64,000 bases of DNA from Nonlabens tegetincola (GTDB taxonomy: Bacteria > Bacteroidota > Bacteroidia > Flavobacteriales > Flavobacteriaceae). The stretch spans positions 434,001 to 498,000 of the forward strand of contig NZ_MQVV01000012.1 in assembly GCF_002954355.1 (NCBI RefSeq), read 5' to 3'. The notes beneath the pieces were generated by a model. That model ran no database searches. It was not told the DNA's origin and saw nothing but the letters and a program-made list of their open reading frames with translations. Position numbers and translations under genes: made by a program. Numbering within the stretch: position 1 is the first letter of the stretch; each line of letters begins with the position of its first letter. Shown piece by piece: positions 6,165 through 15,003 of this stretch.

Positions 6165-7259
6165 CTAATAATAGTTTACTGGGTTTGTTTGCGCTTGTGC
6201 ACAAAGAATTGCAAAATTAGTAAATTTTTCAGTAAGATATTCAGTTAAAAGATTTTTTGTAAACTGCTCACTCTCATAATGTCCAATATCGCACAATAGA
6301 ATATCTTGACCTTGAAAAAAATCGTGGTATTTTAAATCTGCCGTTACGTAAGCATCTGCACCATAGCTTTTTGCATTTTGAATAGCAAAAGCCCCAGATC
6401 CTCCTAGCACTGCAACTTTTTTGATAGTACGCTTTCGCGAAAGCGAAGTTCTTATCGCATTACGGTTAAAAGTGGACTTAAGTGTTGAAATAAAATCTTC
6501 TATTTCTAACTCTTCAGGAAATTCTCCTACACAACCCATTCCAATTTTTTGGTATGAATTTTCCAATGTTACTATTTCATACGCAACTTCCTCATAGGGA
6601 TGTGATTCTTTGAGTGTTTTGAGAATTTTTGATTCGAGATGTGGTAAATAGGTTATATGTAATTGTTTTTCTTTTTCTGTAGATCGAATTCCTGACACTC
6701 CATATTGTGGATTGCTTAATTCATTACCCTTAAACGTGCCGTCACCATCAACACTGAAACCGCATTCCTTGTAATTACCTATGTGTCCAGCGCCGGATTG
6801 GAATAAAGTATTTTGTACTTGATCGAAATGCTCAATAGGTATGTAGGTGGTAAGTTTTTTAATGAGATTATTTTTAGGTGCAAGGGTTTTTAAATTTTGT
6901 AAACCTAGTTCTTGTGCCATTCTATAGCTTACACCACCGTGAGCAACGTCTAGTGCTGTGTGCGTCGCATAGATCGCAATGTCATTTTTGATAGCTTTAA
7001 TTATAACTCGTTTCACATAATCATCTGGTCTTAAATTTTTAATTCCTTTAAAGATTATAGGGTGAAATGCTACAATTAAATTACAGGATTTGTCAATTGC
7101 TTCATCTACCACATTCTCTAAGCAGTCTAAGGTTACTAAAACGCCAGTGATTGGTGTTTCGTAAGATCCCACTAAAAGACCTACGTTGTCAAAGTCCTCG
7201 GCATAACGTAACGGTGCTAATTTTTCTACGTAATTGGTGATGTCTTTAATAACTGTCAT
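6165..7259 (-). CDS. Nif3-like dinuclear metal-centre protein
   Basis: A conserved protein of the Nif3/YqfO/YbgI family, a hexameric ring protein with a two-metal site, sometimes annotated as GTP cyclohydrolase I type 2. At 364 residues it is the long form, with an inserted domain between the two halves. Metal ligands are likely in AFHPIIF (about 65) and ATHTALD (about 98), and in the C-terminal DIGHYESE. SLSRKR near residue 278 comes from a palindrome copy in a linker-like spot after RNAIRT. It is first in a two-gene minus-strand unit and is divergent from lpxK, with 43 bases between the ATGs. Confidence 0.92.
   Translation of the reverse strand: MTVIKDITNYVEKLAPLRYAEDFDNVGLLVGSYETPITGVLVTLDCLENVVDEAIDKSCNLIVAFHPIIFKGIKNLRPDDYVKRVIIKAIKNDIAIYATHTALDVAHGGVSYRMAQELGLQNLKTLAPKNNLIKKLTTYIPIEHFDQVQNTLFQSGAGHIGNYKECGFSVDGDGTFKGNELSNPQYGVSGIRSTEKEKQLHITYLPHLESKILKTLKESHPYEEVAYEIVTLENSYQKIGMGCVGEFPEELEIEDFISTLKSTFNRNAIRTSLSRKRTIKKVAVLGGSGAFAIQNAKSYGADAYVTADLKYHDFFQGQDILLCDIGHYESEQFTKNLLTEYLTEKFTNFAILCAQAQTNPVNYY
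6430..6445. repeat. 16-bp palindrome, copy 3 (in nif3-like gene)
   Basis: Exact copy, read as LSRKR. Confidence 0.95.
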
Positions 7260-7290
7260 AAACCAGATTTAATCTAATGTAAAATTAGTC

Positions 7291-7298
7291 TACTTTTG
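7291..7298 (+). promoter_or_regulatory. Predicted lpxK -7 element, leaderless type
   Basis: TACTTTTG followed by GGTT and the lpxK ATG. The four-base gap puts the expected transcript start at the start codon. No clear TTG element upstream. Confidence 0.55.
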
Positions 7299-7302
7299 GG
7301 TT

Positions 7303-8286
7303 ATGATAAAATGGCGGCTTATTTTATATCCATTTTCTGTCTTGTACGATGGTATTACAAGAGTCCGTAATTGGGCATTTGATAAAGGTTTACTCGTTTC
7401 CAAATCGTACGATATTCCAGTTATTGCTGTAGGTAATTTAAGTACTGGAGGAACGGGAAAAACACCCATGGTGGAATATCTGATTGATTTACTTGCGAAT
7501 AAACGTGTTGCAGTATTGAGCAGAGGTTATGGACGTAAAACAAGAGGTTTTAAATATGTCGGTACCGATTCACTTCCAAAGGAAGTTGGAGATGAACCTG
7601 CTCAAATCAAACAGAAATTTGGTAATTTTATTATAAGTGCTGTATGTGAAAGTAGAGTTGAAGGTATTGATAGAATAATTTCCGAAAATACTGTAGATGT
7701 AATTATCCTAGACGACGCTTATCAACATAGATATGTAAAGGCAAGTGACTATATTTTACTTACTAGTTATGATAAGCTTTATAGCGATGATTTTGTATTA
7801 CCTGCTGGTAATTTGAGAGAATCACGCAAAGGTGCTAGTAGGGCTACTTGTATCGTTGTTACAAAATGCCCAGTTAATCTAACCGATCAAAATAGACTGG
7901 AAATTAAAAAGAAACTACGAGTACTGCCTGAGCAAAAGTTATTTTTCAGCTATATTGATTATGAACAAAATGTAATTAGTGAAGGAGAATTATTTCCACT
8001 TAAATCACTAGACAATCAGACGATCGCTGCAGTAGCTGGAATAGCAAAACCTGCCTTTTTTTTTAAACATTTAGAGGAAAATCTAAATAGTGTAGTAACT
8101 TATACTTATCAAGACCATTTCGATTATAATCATTCAACGGTTCAAAATTGGTGCGAAGATGTTATTATCACTACAGAAAAGGATTATGTTAAGCTTAAAA
8201 AGTTTAAGCAGCTCAATCTTTTTTATTTACCAATAAAAAATAAGTTCTTAGAGAACAAACTTGAATTAAATGATTTGAATATTTGA
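7303..8286 (+). CDS. lpxK: Tetraacyldisaccharide 4'-kinase
   Basis: LpxK phosphorylates the 4' position of the lipid A precursor, at the inner membrane. The 327-residue protein has the family P-loop GNLSTGGTGKTP (44-55) and the following VLSRGYGRKTRG block, then DDAYQHR, a typical LpxK motif with the catalytic Asp/His pair. Length is normal. The gene stands alone on the plus strand, and its last 21 bases overlap the end of the convergent histidine kinase gene. It shows that the organism makes lipid A by the usual pathway. Confidence 0.95.
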   Translation: MIKWRLILYPFSVLYDGITRVRNWAFDKGLLVSKSYDIPVIAVGNLSTGGTGKTPMVEYLIDLLANKRVAVLSRGYGRKTRGFKYVGTDSLPKEVGDEPAQIKQKFGNFIISAVCESRVEGIDRIISENTVDVIILDDAYQHRYVKASDYILLTSYDKLYSDDFVLPAGNLRESRKGASRATCIVVTKCPVNLTDQNRLEIKKKLRVLPEQKLFFSYIDYEQNVISEGELFPLKSLDNQTIAAVAGIAKPAFFFKHLEENLNSVVTYTYQDHFDYNHSTVQNWCEDVIITTEKDYVKLKKFKQLNLFYLPIKNKFLENKLELNDLNI

Positions 8287-10494
8287 GAAAGCTCTTTGAA
8301 TCTTTCCAAAGAATTCATCCATTTTAAAAGGTTTTGGTATAATATCATCAAAACCTATTTCTATCAATTCATCTTGAGCATTTTCTAGTGTTACAGCGGT
8401 AAGTGCCAGTAGTGGAGTTTTAGAGTTGAATTTGCGTATTTCGACAGTCGCTCTTTTTCCATCCATGACTGGCATATGAATGTCCATAAGGATAAGGTCA
8501 TACTCGTTTGCTCTAGCCATAGCAACAGCTTCTTCACCATTATTTGCTACATCACATATAAATTCTTTTTGTTCAAGAATTTTCTTAGTAATCATTTGAT
8601 TGATTTTGTTGTCCTCAACTATGAGAACTTTTTTCCCTTTTAATATTTCAAATTCTGGAGTTTCAGTTTTTAAAATAGGAGCTGTTTTGGCAGGTGTAGG
8701 AACTTCATCATGAGATCCGTAAACTGCGATTGGAGTAGGTGTTGGTGCCTTAGTATTATTACTATCTATTTGATCAACAAAAGAATTACTATCTGGATTA
8801 TTAAAATCTATTGCAAAAGAAAAAACACTTCCTTTACCAACTTCGCTTTCAAGCTTTATTTCACTACCCATAAGTGTAACTAACTTCTTAACAATAGCAA
8901 GCCCTAAGCCTGTACCACCGTGTTCACGTGCAGTTTCTATATTTTCTTGGGTGAAATTTTCGAAAATTTGTTCTTGTCTATCCTTGGATATCCCTTTTCC
9001 AGTATCCTGAACCTCAAATAAAATCTTACTCTTTTCTTTAGATTTTTTAATCAGTTTAGTTTTTATAGTTATAGTACCATTACTTGTAAACTTGATACTA
9101 TTTCCTAAGAGATTAATTAAAATTTGAGAAATCTTTACTGGATCTCCAACTAAAGAACTAGCAATAGCTTCATCATGAATAATCACAATTTTATTGTTTT
9201 TATCCTTGACCTGTTTGTCTAGAGTTTTAACTATATCGGCAATTCGTTTTCTTAAATCAAATTTTATTTCTTCTAACTCTACTTTGTTGGCTTCTAATTT
9301 ATTAAAGTCAAGAATGTTGTCTATAAGAGATAAAAGATATTCACCTGAGGACTTTAATGTTTCTAAATGTTCTTGTTGATCATCTCTAGGAGATGAACTT
9401 AAAAGTAGGTGTGTAAGACCCGTAACGGCATACATAGGAGTTCGTAATTCGTGCGTAATGGTAGATAAAAAATCTGCTTTGATTTGTGCAGCATCTTGAG
9501 CTTTATTACGCTCATTTATAAGTGCCGATTTTTCATGAGCAAGTCGGCTGTTACGTTTTGCTTTGAGAATATTACGTCTAAACAATGCTAATGAAGTGAT
9601 TGTTAAAAGAGTAATAAACATACAAAGTATGATGTAATAGTTCTCCTTGTTTTCTAATTCCTTGTCCTTTTGGGCAATTATTCCTTTTAGAGACTCAATT
9701 TCACCATTTAAACTAGAAAGTTGTTTAGCATTTTCACCGCCAATAAATCCATTGTCTTCAATAGTTTGAACATGCTTTTCTAGATATACTAAGCTATTTT
9801 GATAATCTTGTAGATCTCTGTAATGCTGCGCAAACAACTTATAAAGCTTAATTTCGAGAAGAGGAAATTGATTTTCTTTAATAAGTATTTGAGCTAGGCT
9901 ATAATAAATATTCGCTTCTTCATAATTATTTTTAGAATGTGCAATTTCTCCTAAAGTAAGGTAAGCTTGAGTTTGTTCATATTCCAGACCTTTTTCTTCA
10001 AGTCTAGGGATAAGATCGTTAAGTACCGCAGTAGTAACCGTATAATTTTTTTCAAAAAAGTTAAGTTGAGCAGTATATAATTCCGATTTCAAAAATAATC
10101 TATGAGTGTCACCTAATTTTTTGGTAATCGAAAAGGTAGATGTAAATACGGAGTCAGCTTTAGAGAATTCTTTTTTCAAGAATGCTCTTCTACCTTTTAA
10201 ATACTCCAAATAAATGAAAGCATCTTGCGATAATTCCTCGTCTTTAAATTGCACAAAAGGTGATGTAGGATTTTCACCTGAAGAGGATTCTAACTCTAGT
10301 TCTATGAAATAAAGATCGAGTAAACGATCACCATAGTCATCATTGATTAATGTTCTAGAATCAATGATCAATGATTTAGCTTCATCAAAATCTCGTGAGT
10401 CAATAAGTCCTTCTACTCGTTCTAGTAGAACTCGAGATGCAGTATTCAACCCTTGATTTGTTTCACTATTGGAAACTTGTCCAAAAGCAAACAC
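8266..10494 (-). CDS. Hybrid sensor histidine kinase with periplasmic TPR-like sensor and C-terminal receiver
   Basis: Domains in order: helical TPR-like repeats (about 15-260), a membrane span around 290 (IILCMFITLLTITSLALF), a short coiled coil, HisKA with the phospho-His in STITHELRTP, HATPase with LINLLGNSIKF, DTGKGIS and GTGLGLAIV, a Pro/Thr-rich linker, then a receiver with LIVEDN and the phospho-Asp in LMDIHMP. No output domain follows, so signal passes to a separate partner. The start is unclear. The frame can begin at GTG 10494, but upstream codons without a stop encode a good signal peptide (LLRNIALLFAQLCC) that would need an ATT start at 10540-10542. The longer form is more likely, as the sensor needs export. 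No regulator gene is adjacent. Confidence 0.9.
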   Translation of the reverse strand: MFAFGQVSNSETNQGLNTASRVLLERVEGLIDSRDFDEAKSLIIDSRTLINDDYGDRLLDLYFIELELESSSGENPTSPFVQFKDEELSQDAFIYLEYLKGRRAFLKKEFSKADSVFTSTFSITKKLGDTHRLFLKSELYTAQLNFFEKNYTVTTAVLNDLIPRLEEKGLEYEQTQAYLTLGEIAHSKNNYEEANIYYSLAQILIKENQFPLLEIKLYKLFAQHYRDLQDYQNSLVYLEKHVQTIEDNGFIGGENAKQLSSLNGEIESLKGIIAQKDKELENKENYYIILCMFITLLTITSLALFRRNILKAKRNSRLAHEKSALINERNKAQDAAQIKADFLSTITHELRTPMYAVTGLTHLLLSSSPRDDQQEHLETLKSSGEYLLSLIDNILDFNKLEANKVELEEIKFDLRKRIADIVKTLDKQVKDKNNKIVIIHDEAIASSLVGDPVKISQILINLLGNSIKFTSNGTITIKTKLIKKSKEKSKILFEVQDTGKGISKDRQEQIFENFTQENIETAREHGGTGLGLAIVKKLVTLMGSEIKLESEVGKGSVFSFAIDFNNPDSNSFVDQIDSNNTKAPTPTPIAVYGSHDEVPTPAKTAPILKTETPEFEILKGKKVLIVEDNKINQMITKKILEQKEFICDVANNGEEAVAMARANEYDLILMDIHMPVMDGKRATVEIRKFNSKTPLLALTAVTLENAQDELIEIGFDDIIPKPFKMDEFFGKIQRAFSNIQII

Positions 10495-10561
10495 GCAACA
10501 TAATTGTGCGAATAGTAGCGCTATGTTTCGTAAAAGATTAATACTGTATTTTTTAGCCTAA

Positions 10562-10569
10562 CAAATATA
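10562..10569 (-). promoter_or_regulatory. Predicted -7 element of the hybrid kinase gene
   Basis: TATATTTG fits TAnnTTTG. A transcript starting about five bases later would include the possible ATT start (10540-10542), which supports the longer protein. Confidence 0.4.
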
Positions 10570-10635
10570 TCATTCTAATTTCTGAGTATATTAAATAATA
10601 TACGAATTACCTCTTTATAATGCAGTTCGTCGATA

Positions 10636-10654
10636 AAATACCCTTTAAAGGGTA
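10636..10654 (-). terminator. Hairpin across the gap stop codon
   Basis: The 16-bp palindrome TACCCTTTAAAGGGTA (10639-10654) spans the gap stop codon and is followed on the minus strand by TTTT. A modest intrinsic terminator is likely. Confidence 0.5.
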
Positions 10655-11631
10655 CTGATTTTTGCTGACAAATCTGCAAGGCGATTGGAATATCCTGTCT
10701 CATTATCGTACCACCCAATTAGTTTGACCATCTTTCCTATTACTGATGTCATACTGGAATCAAACACGCACGAATAAGGAGATCCGGCGATGTCCTTTGA
10801 AACGTAGGGCAGATCTGTGTACTCCATGATAGTATTGTTTTTAGCAGCATATTCATAGAAGGCTTTATTCACTTGTTCTATACTTACAACTTCTTCAACA
10901 TTAATTGTCATATCTGTTAAACTGCCGTTGGGAACTGGAACTCTTATGCCACAACCGCCTATAACATTACTCAAGTCTGGAAATACCTTGGTTAATGCTT
11001 TAGCAGCACCTGTGGTGGTAGGTATAATAGATTGCGCTGCTGCTCTTGCCCTTCGTAAATCTCGGTGAGGTTGATCATGCAAACTTTGGTCACTAGTATA
11101 GCTGTGAACTGTAGAAATGTAAGCATTTTCAATCCCGCACAAGTCCTTTACTACTTTAATTAAGGGAGCAGCATTGTTTGTTGTACAACTAGCATTGGAT
11201 ACAATCAAATCCGAAGTATCTAGAATTTCTTCATTAACACCTAGCACAATTGTCTTAATATCATCGTCAATAGGCGGTGCGCTTAAAATAACTTTACTGG
11301 CACCTGCATCTAAATGTTTAGAAAGTTGAGATTTATCTTTGAATTTACCAGTTGCTTCAATTACAATATCAACATTTCTCCAATTGAGATCGTCAAGACT
11401 GTATTGAGTGCTATAAGCTATTCTTGACCCGTTAATAATTAAATCTTGATTTTCAAAAGAAACCTCAGCATCAGTTCTACCATGAATACTATCATACTTA
11501 AACAAATGAGCCATCACCTCAATAGGGGCAATGTCATTTATGGCAACAACTTCAAGATCGTTACGAGACAATGTGGTTCTTAGAAAAGTACGACCTATAC
11601 GTCCAAAGCCGTTTATAGCAACTCTAACCAT
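10645..11631 (-). CDS. gap: Glyceraldehyde-3-phosphate dehydrogenase
   Basis: GAPDH oxidises and phosphorylates glyceraldehyde-3-phosphate in glycolysis, or the reverse in gluconeogenesis. The Rossmann start INGFGRIGR is at 7-15, and Asp33 in AINDI points to NAD rather than NADP. The active site SNASCTTN has Cys149, with His176 in STVHSYT. The C-terminal WYDNETGYS is standard. 328 residues, normal length. It follows lipA after 9 bases, so the two may share a transcript. A second GAPDH elsewhere with the opposite cofactor preference would be usual in this group, but cannot be seen here. Confidence 0.95.
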   Translation of the reverse strand: MVRVAINGFGRIGRTFLRTTLSRNDLEVVAINDIAPIEVMAHLFKYDSIHGRTDAEVSFENQDLIINGSRIAYSTQYSLDDLNWRNVDIVIEATGKFKDKSQLSKHLDAGASKVILSAPPIDDDIKTIVLGVNEEILDTSDLIVSNASCTTNNAAPLIKVVKDLCGIENAYISTVHSYTSDQSLHDQPHRDLRRARAAAQSIIPTTTGAAKALTKVFPDLSNVIGGCGIRVPVPNGSLTDMTINVEEVVSIEQVNKAFYEYAAKNNTIMEYTDLPYVSKDIAGSPYSCVFDSSMTSVIGKMVKLIGWYDNETGYSNRLADLSAKISTL

Positions 11632-11640
11632 AAATAGTAA

Positions 11641-12516
11641 TTATAAAATGTGTTTATGAGCCTTGTAGGAGCTACGCACTAGTGCGCCACTTTCTACATG
11701 ACGGAAACCCATTTCTAGACCAATGGTCTCATATTTTTTAAATTGCTCTGGCTTTATAAATTCTTTAACCGGTAAGTGTTTTTTACTAGGTTGTAAATAC
11801 TGACCTATAGTCACAACGTCAACATTGTGATCTCTTAAATCACGCATGGTTTGAATTACCTCATCTTCTTGCTCTCCTAGACCTAGCATGATACCAGATT
11901 TAGTTCGATTAATTCCTTGCTCTTTTAAGTATTTAAGAACACCCAAACTTTGGTCATATTTTGCTTGAATTCTTACCTCACGAGTAAGGCGACGTACGGT
12001 TTCCATATTATGTGAAACAACCTCGGGATTAGCCTCGACGATACGGTCTAGGTTTCTTCTATTTCCTTGAAAATCTGGTATAAGAGTTTCTAGAGTTGTT
12101 TCTGGGTTCATTCTTCTAATGGCTGCTACAGTTTCTTGCCAAATGATAGATCCCATATCTTTAAGGTCGTCACGGTCTACACTCGTGATTACAGCATGTT
12201 TAATTCCCATGAGCTTGATGGAACGTGCTACTTTCTCAGGTTCTGCCCAATCGACATCATCTGGTCTACCCGTTTTTACTCCACAAAATCCACAAGATCT
12301 TGTACACGTATTACCTAGAATCATGAATGTAGCAGTTCCTTCTGTCCAGCATTCTCCCATGTTTGGACAACTACCACTTGTACAAATAGTATGTAGTTTA
12401 TACTTATCTACAGTGCCACGCAGTTCTTTATACTTTTGACCTACAGGTAATTTTACCCTTAACCATTTTGGTTTACCTTTAGTTGGTGGTGCTACTGATT
12501 CTTGTACTGTATTCAT
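11641..12516 (-). CDS. lipA: Lipoyl synthase
   Basis: A radical SAM enzyme that inserts two sulfurs into octanoyl groups on lipoyl domains. Both iron-sulfur clusters are readable: the auxiliary cluster cysteines C45, C50 and C56 ([12 protein letters not shown]) and the radical SAM C71, C75 and C78 (CTRSCGFC). The family's C-terminal serine motif is present as VRSSY. 291 residues, usual length. It is preceded by TAAATTTG four bases before the ATG, so the mRNA may be leaderless. It is followed closely by gap. Confidence 0.96.
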   Translation of the reverse strand: MNTVQESVAPPTKGKPKWLRVKLPVGQKYKELRGTVDKYKLHTICTSGSCPNMGECWTEGTATFMILGNTCTRSCGFCGVKTGRPDDVDWAEPEKVARSIKLMGIKHAVITSVDRDDLKDMGSIIWQETVAAIRRMNPETTLETLIPDFQGNRRNLDRIVEANPEVVSHNMETVRRLTREVRIQAKYDQSLGVLKYLKEQGINRTKSGIMLGLGEQEDEVIQTMRDLRDHNVDVVTIGQYLQPSKKHLPVKEFIKPEQFKKYETIGLEMGFRHVESGALVRSSYKAHKHIL

Positions 12517-12520
12517 ACTA

Positions 12521-12528
12521 CAAATTTA
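12521..12528 (-). promoter_or_regulatory. Predicted lipA -7 element, leaderless type
   Basis: TAAATTTG, then TAGT, then the lipA ATG: the four-base gap again. Confidence 0.6.
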
Positions 12529-12561
12529 GTGAATGAGTCGGTAATAAACCTTAAAACTGTC

Positions 12562-13671
12562 TTAGTTCCACTGTGTCGGTTTCTGGATAGTGTTATGCAT
12601 CCATAATCCTAGTTGTGAAAATATAAGTAGTAGTTCTAAAATCGGATAGATAATGATGATATCGCTTTCGCGAAAGCGAGATAAACTAGACCCAACAACT
12701 ATCCAAGAGGTGATGTATCTAGTAATAACAATTGCGGTAACAAATTCCCAGGGCGAAAAGGAAAATGCTAATGCCATAGTGATGAAGAATCCAAACTGCG
12801 AAAGATAAAAAAGCCCTAATAAGAACTTATGGCTTGATTTATAATATTTAGCTGTGTTTATATGTCTTCTTTTTTGACGCCACCAGGCTGCCCAGTTGTT
12901 TTTTGAATCGCTTGTTGTAAATGATTTAGGTGATGTGACTACACTGGTGTTTTTTTTGGTTGCTGCCTCGTTCACAAAAAGGTCATCATCACCACCCATA
13001 ATCTTCATGTGAGACATAAAGCCGCTAGTGTCGTAGAAAAGCTTACTTGTGTAACCTAAATTACGTCCTACTCCCATATACGGATTACCCCATAAGGCAT
13101 AACTAAAGTACTGCATTGCGGTTATAGCTGTCTCAAAGCGAACTAATGCATTGAGCAAATTACCTTTTATCTTACTATAACCACCGTAACCCAAAGCAAG
13201 TTGCTTATCCATGCCGTAGTGAGCACTCATTTCAGTAATCCAATATTCTGTCGCTGGTTTACAATCAGCATCAATAAATAATAATTTGTCGTGTCGTGCT
13301 TTTTTTATTCCCAAAGTAAGCGCGTACTTCTTGTTGCCCCAAAAGCTTTCATTGTTGACCACATTAACTAGGTGAACTTTTTCGTCTTGCTCCATAAATT
13401 GCTCTATGACATCAAGAGAGTCATCTATGGAAGCATCGTTTACAATAATGATCTCGTAATTCGGGTGAATTTGATCTAGCAAAAAGGGAATATTCTTCTT
13501 TAGATGTTGTGCTGCGTTTTTTGCACATACAATAACGGATACAGGATCATCGCTGGATTGTGCTTGTGTACTATTTTTTTGAAAAATAAATTTACTAAAG
13601 AATACATAGTAAATGATATTTATCAAGGCAATAATGCCGAATAGAAATAAAGGCCAGTCAGCAATGCTCAT
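12562..13671 (-). CDS. Membrane glycosyltransferase, GT2 family
   Basis: A 369-residue GT-A enzyme with an N-terminal membrane span (ALINIIYYVFFSKFIF) and at least two C-terminal spans. The catalytic part begins SVIVCAKNAA and has IIIVNDASIDDS, the metal-binding DADCKP (about 136-141), GGDDDLF and the QKRRH block (near 267), which corresponds to the Q/RxxRW motif of processive or transferring GT2 enzymes. Sugar donor and product cannot be told. RFRES near residue 336 comes from a palindrome copy in the loop between the last two spans. It follows the small Cys-rich membrane protein by 11 bases. Confidence 0.88.
   Translation of the reverse strand: MSIADWPLFLFGIIALINIIYYVFFSKFIFQKNSTQAQSSDDPVSVIVCAKNAAQHLKKNIPFLLDQIHPNYEIIIVNDASIDDSLDVIEQFMEQDEKVHLVNVVNNESFWGNKKYALTLGIKKARHDKLLFIDADCKPATEYWITEMSAHYGMDKQLALGYGGYSKIKGNLLNALVRFETAITAMQYFSYALWGNPYMGVGRNLGYTSKLFYDTSGFMSHMKIMGGDDDLFVNEAATKKNTSVVTSPKSFTTSDSKNNWAAWWRQKRRHINTAKYYKSSHKFLLGLFYLSQFGFFITMALAFSFSPWEFVTAIVITRYITSWIVVGSSLSRFRESDIIIIYPILELLLIFSQLGLWMHNTIQKPTQWN
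12663..12678. repeat. 16-bp palindrome, copy 4 (in glycosyltransferase gene)
   Basis: Exact copy, read as RFRES. Confidence 0.95.
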
Positions 13672-13682
13672 TAATGAAAAAT

Positions 13683-13886
13683 TTAAGCTTGTGCTGTGTC
13701 GTTTTTACAATCCTGCTCTTCTGGTAATTTACCACATAGTGAACAAGCTTCTCCATCCTTGTTTAGATAAGGGTTTTGACTTGCACATGTTCCTGCAAAT
13801 TTACCATCTTTTTTACCCCAAATTTTAATTGCGATACCAGCAACTGCAAGAGCTAATAGACCAAATGATATGAGAAATAATTTCAT
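13683..13886 (-). CDS. Small membrane protein with a conserved-looking Cys cluster
   Basis: A 67-residue protein starting MKLFLISFGLLALAVAG, a single membrane helix, with a basic stretch and then a Cys-bearing tail: GTCASQNPYL, GEACSLCGKL and EEQDC. The four cysteines could bind a metal or form disulfides. A longer frame begins five codons earlier, but the ATG at 13884-13886 is the better start because TATTTTTG lies exactly four bases upstream of it. Probably co-transcribed with the glycosyltransferase 11 bases downstream. Function not known. Confidence 0.8.
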   Translation of the reverse strand: MKLFLISFGLLALAVAGIAIKIWGKKDGKFAGTCASQNPYLNKDGEACSLCGKLPEEQDCKNDTAQA

Positions 13887-13890
13887 AATG

Positions 13891-13898
13891 CAAAAATA
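13891..13898 (-). promoter_or_regulatory. Predicted -7 element of the small membrane protein gene
   Basis: TATTTTTG, then CATT, then ATG. The four-base spacing selects the shorter start. Confidence 0.6.
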
Positions 13899-13971
13899 CA
13901 ATTTACAATCTACTTAGATTGAACATTGCACTAATTTTATCTTAATGATAAGATAAACAGTTTCAATGGTA

Positions 13972-15003
13972 TTACTGCTTAATTAAGTTTACTTCAGGAT
14001 GAATTTTTATTCCAAATTTTGAATAAACCTGGTTTTGTATAAATTGAGCTAAATTTATAATGTCAGATCCAGTAGCATTTCCATGATTAACCAGTACTAG
14101 TGCTTGTTTATCATGAACAGCCGCATCGCCATCCCTGTATCCTTTAAGTCCACATTTATCAATGAGCCATCCTGCAGGTACTTTAACCTGATCATCGTTC
14201 ACTGGATATGATGGGATGTCATCATTCGATTCTAGTAGTTTATGGTAAGCAGCCTTATTAATAATTGGATTTTTAAAGAAGCTACCACTGTTCCCTAATA
14301 GTTTAGGATCGGGTAATTTACTGCTTCTAATATTGATTACAGCCTGAGCTATTTGATCAATACTTTCTCCCTTATTTAGTTTATTAAGCTCTTCTTGGAT
14401 AGCTCCATAGCTTGTTTTTACTTGATACTTGTCAGTAAGGTTTAAGTCAGAAAGCTCTAGCGTAACAGAGGTAATTACGTACTTACCTTTAGCTTCATTT
14501 TTAAATATGGAATCTCTGTACCCAAATTTACAATCGTCAAGGAATAATGTTTTCTCCTCTTGGGTCTTTAAATCCAGAACCGTACATGAATAGAAAACAT
14601 CCTTTAATTCAACTCCATAAGCACCTATGTTTTGAATAGGAGAGGTCCCTATATTACCTGGGATAAGAGCTAGGTTTTCAACACCAGCATATCGTTTTGA
14701 AATGCAATACATAACAAACTCGTGCCAGTTTTCACCAGCCATTGCTTGTAGTCTAACGGTAGTGTTTTCTCTATAGACTTCCTTAATTCCTTTTATTAAA
14801 ACATGAATTACAGGGGTTTCAATATCCTGGGTAATCAACATATTACTACCGCCGCCAAGTAAAAAAATAGTTTCACGACGGTAGTAAGATAAAGTTTCCT
14901 TAAGTTGTTCAATAGAGTTTGTAGGTGAGTACGCTTTCGCGAAAGCGGAAATACCAAAAGTATTAAACTCCTTGAGAGAAAAATTGTGATTTACTTGAAT
15001 CAA
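13972..15003 (-). CDS. murB: UDP-N-acetylmuramate dehydrogenase
   Basis: MurB reduces UDP-GlcNAc-enolpyruvate to UDP-MurNAc for peptidoglycan, using FAD and NADPH. The FAD part is shown by FLLGGGSNML and LIPGNIGTSPIQNIGAYG. The catalytic Ser lies in NSGSFFKNP, and the C-terminal Glu in IHPEVNLI. At 343 residues with the extra loop it is the type I (E. coli-like) form. AFAKA near residue 21 comes from a palindrome copy. The start codon overlaps the stop of the upstream aminotransferase by four bases (ATGA), so translation is probably coupled. Confidence 0.96.
   Translation of the reverse strand: MIQVNHNFSLKEFNTFGISAFAKAYSPTNSIEQLKETLSYYRRETIFLLGGGSNMLITQDIETPVIHVLIKGIKEVYRENTTVRLQAMAGENWHEFVMYCISKRYAGVENLALIPGNIGTSPIQNIGAYGVELKDVFYSCTVLDLKTQEEKTLFLDDCKFGYRDSIFKNEAKGKYVITSVTLELSDLNLTDKYQVKTSYGAIQEELNKLNKGESIDQIAQAVINIRSSKLPDPKLLGNSGSFFKNPIINKAAYHKLLESNDDIPSYPVNDDQVKVPAGWLIDKCGLKGYRDGDAAVHDKQALVLVNHGNATGSDIINLAQFIQNQVYSKFGIKIHPEVNLIKQ
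14932..14947. repeat. 16-bp palindrome, copy 5 (in murB)
   Basis: Exact copy, read as AFAKA, close to the MurB N-terminus. Confidence 0.95.

Noticed and set aside
12119-12439. 106-codon plus-strand frame over lipA
   Set aside because: Shadow of lipA, whose cysteine motifs fix the true strand.
13937-13956. Hairpin TTATCTTA/TAAGATAA after murB as a terminator
   Set aside because: A/T-only stem with no T run on the minus strand.
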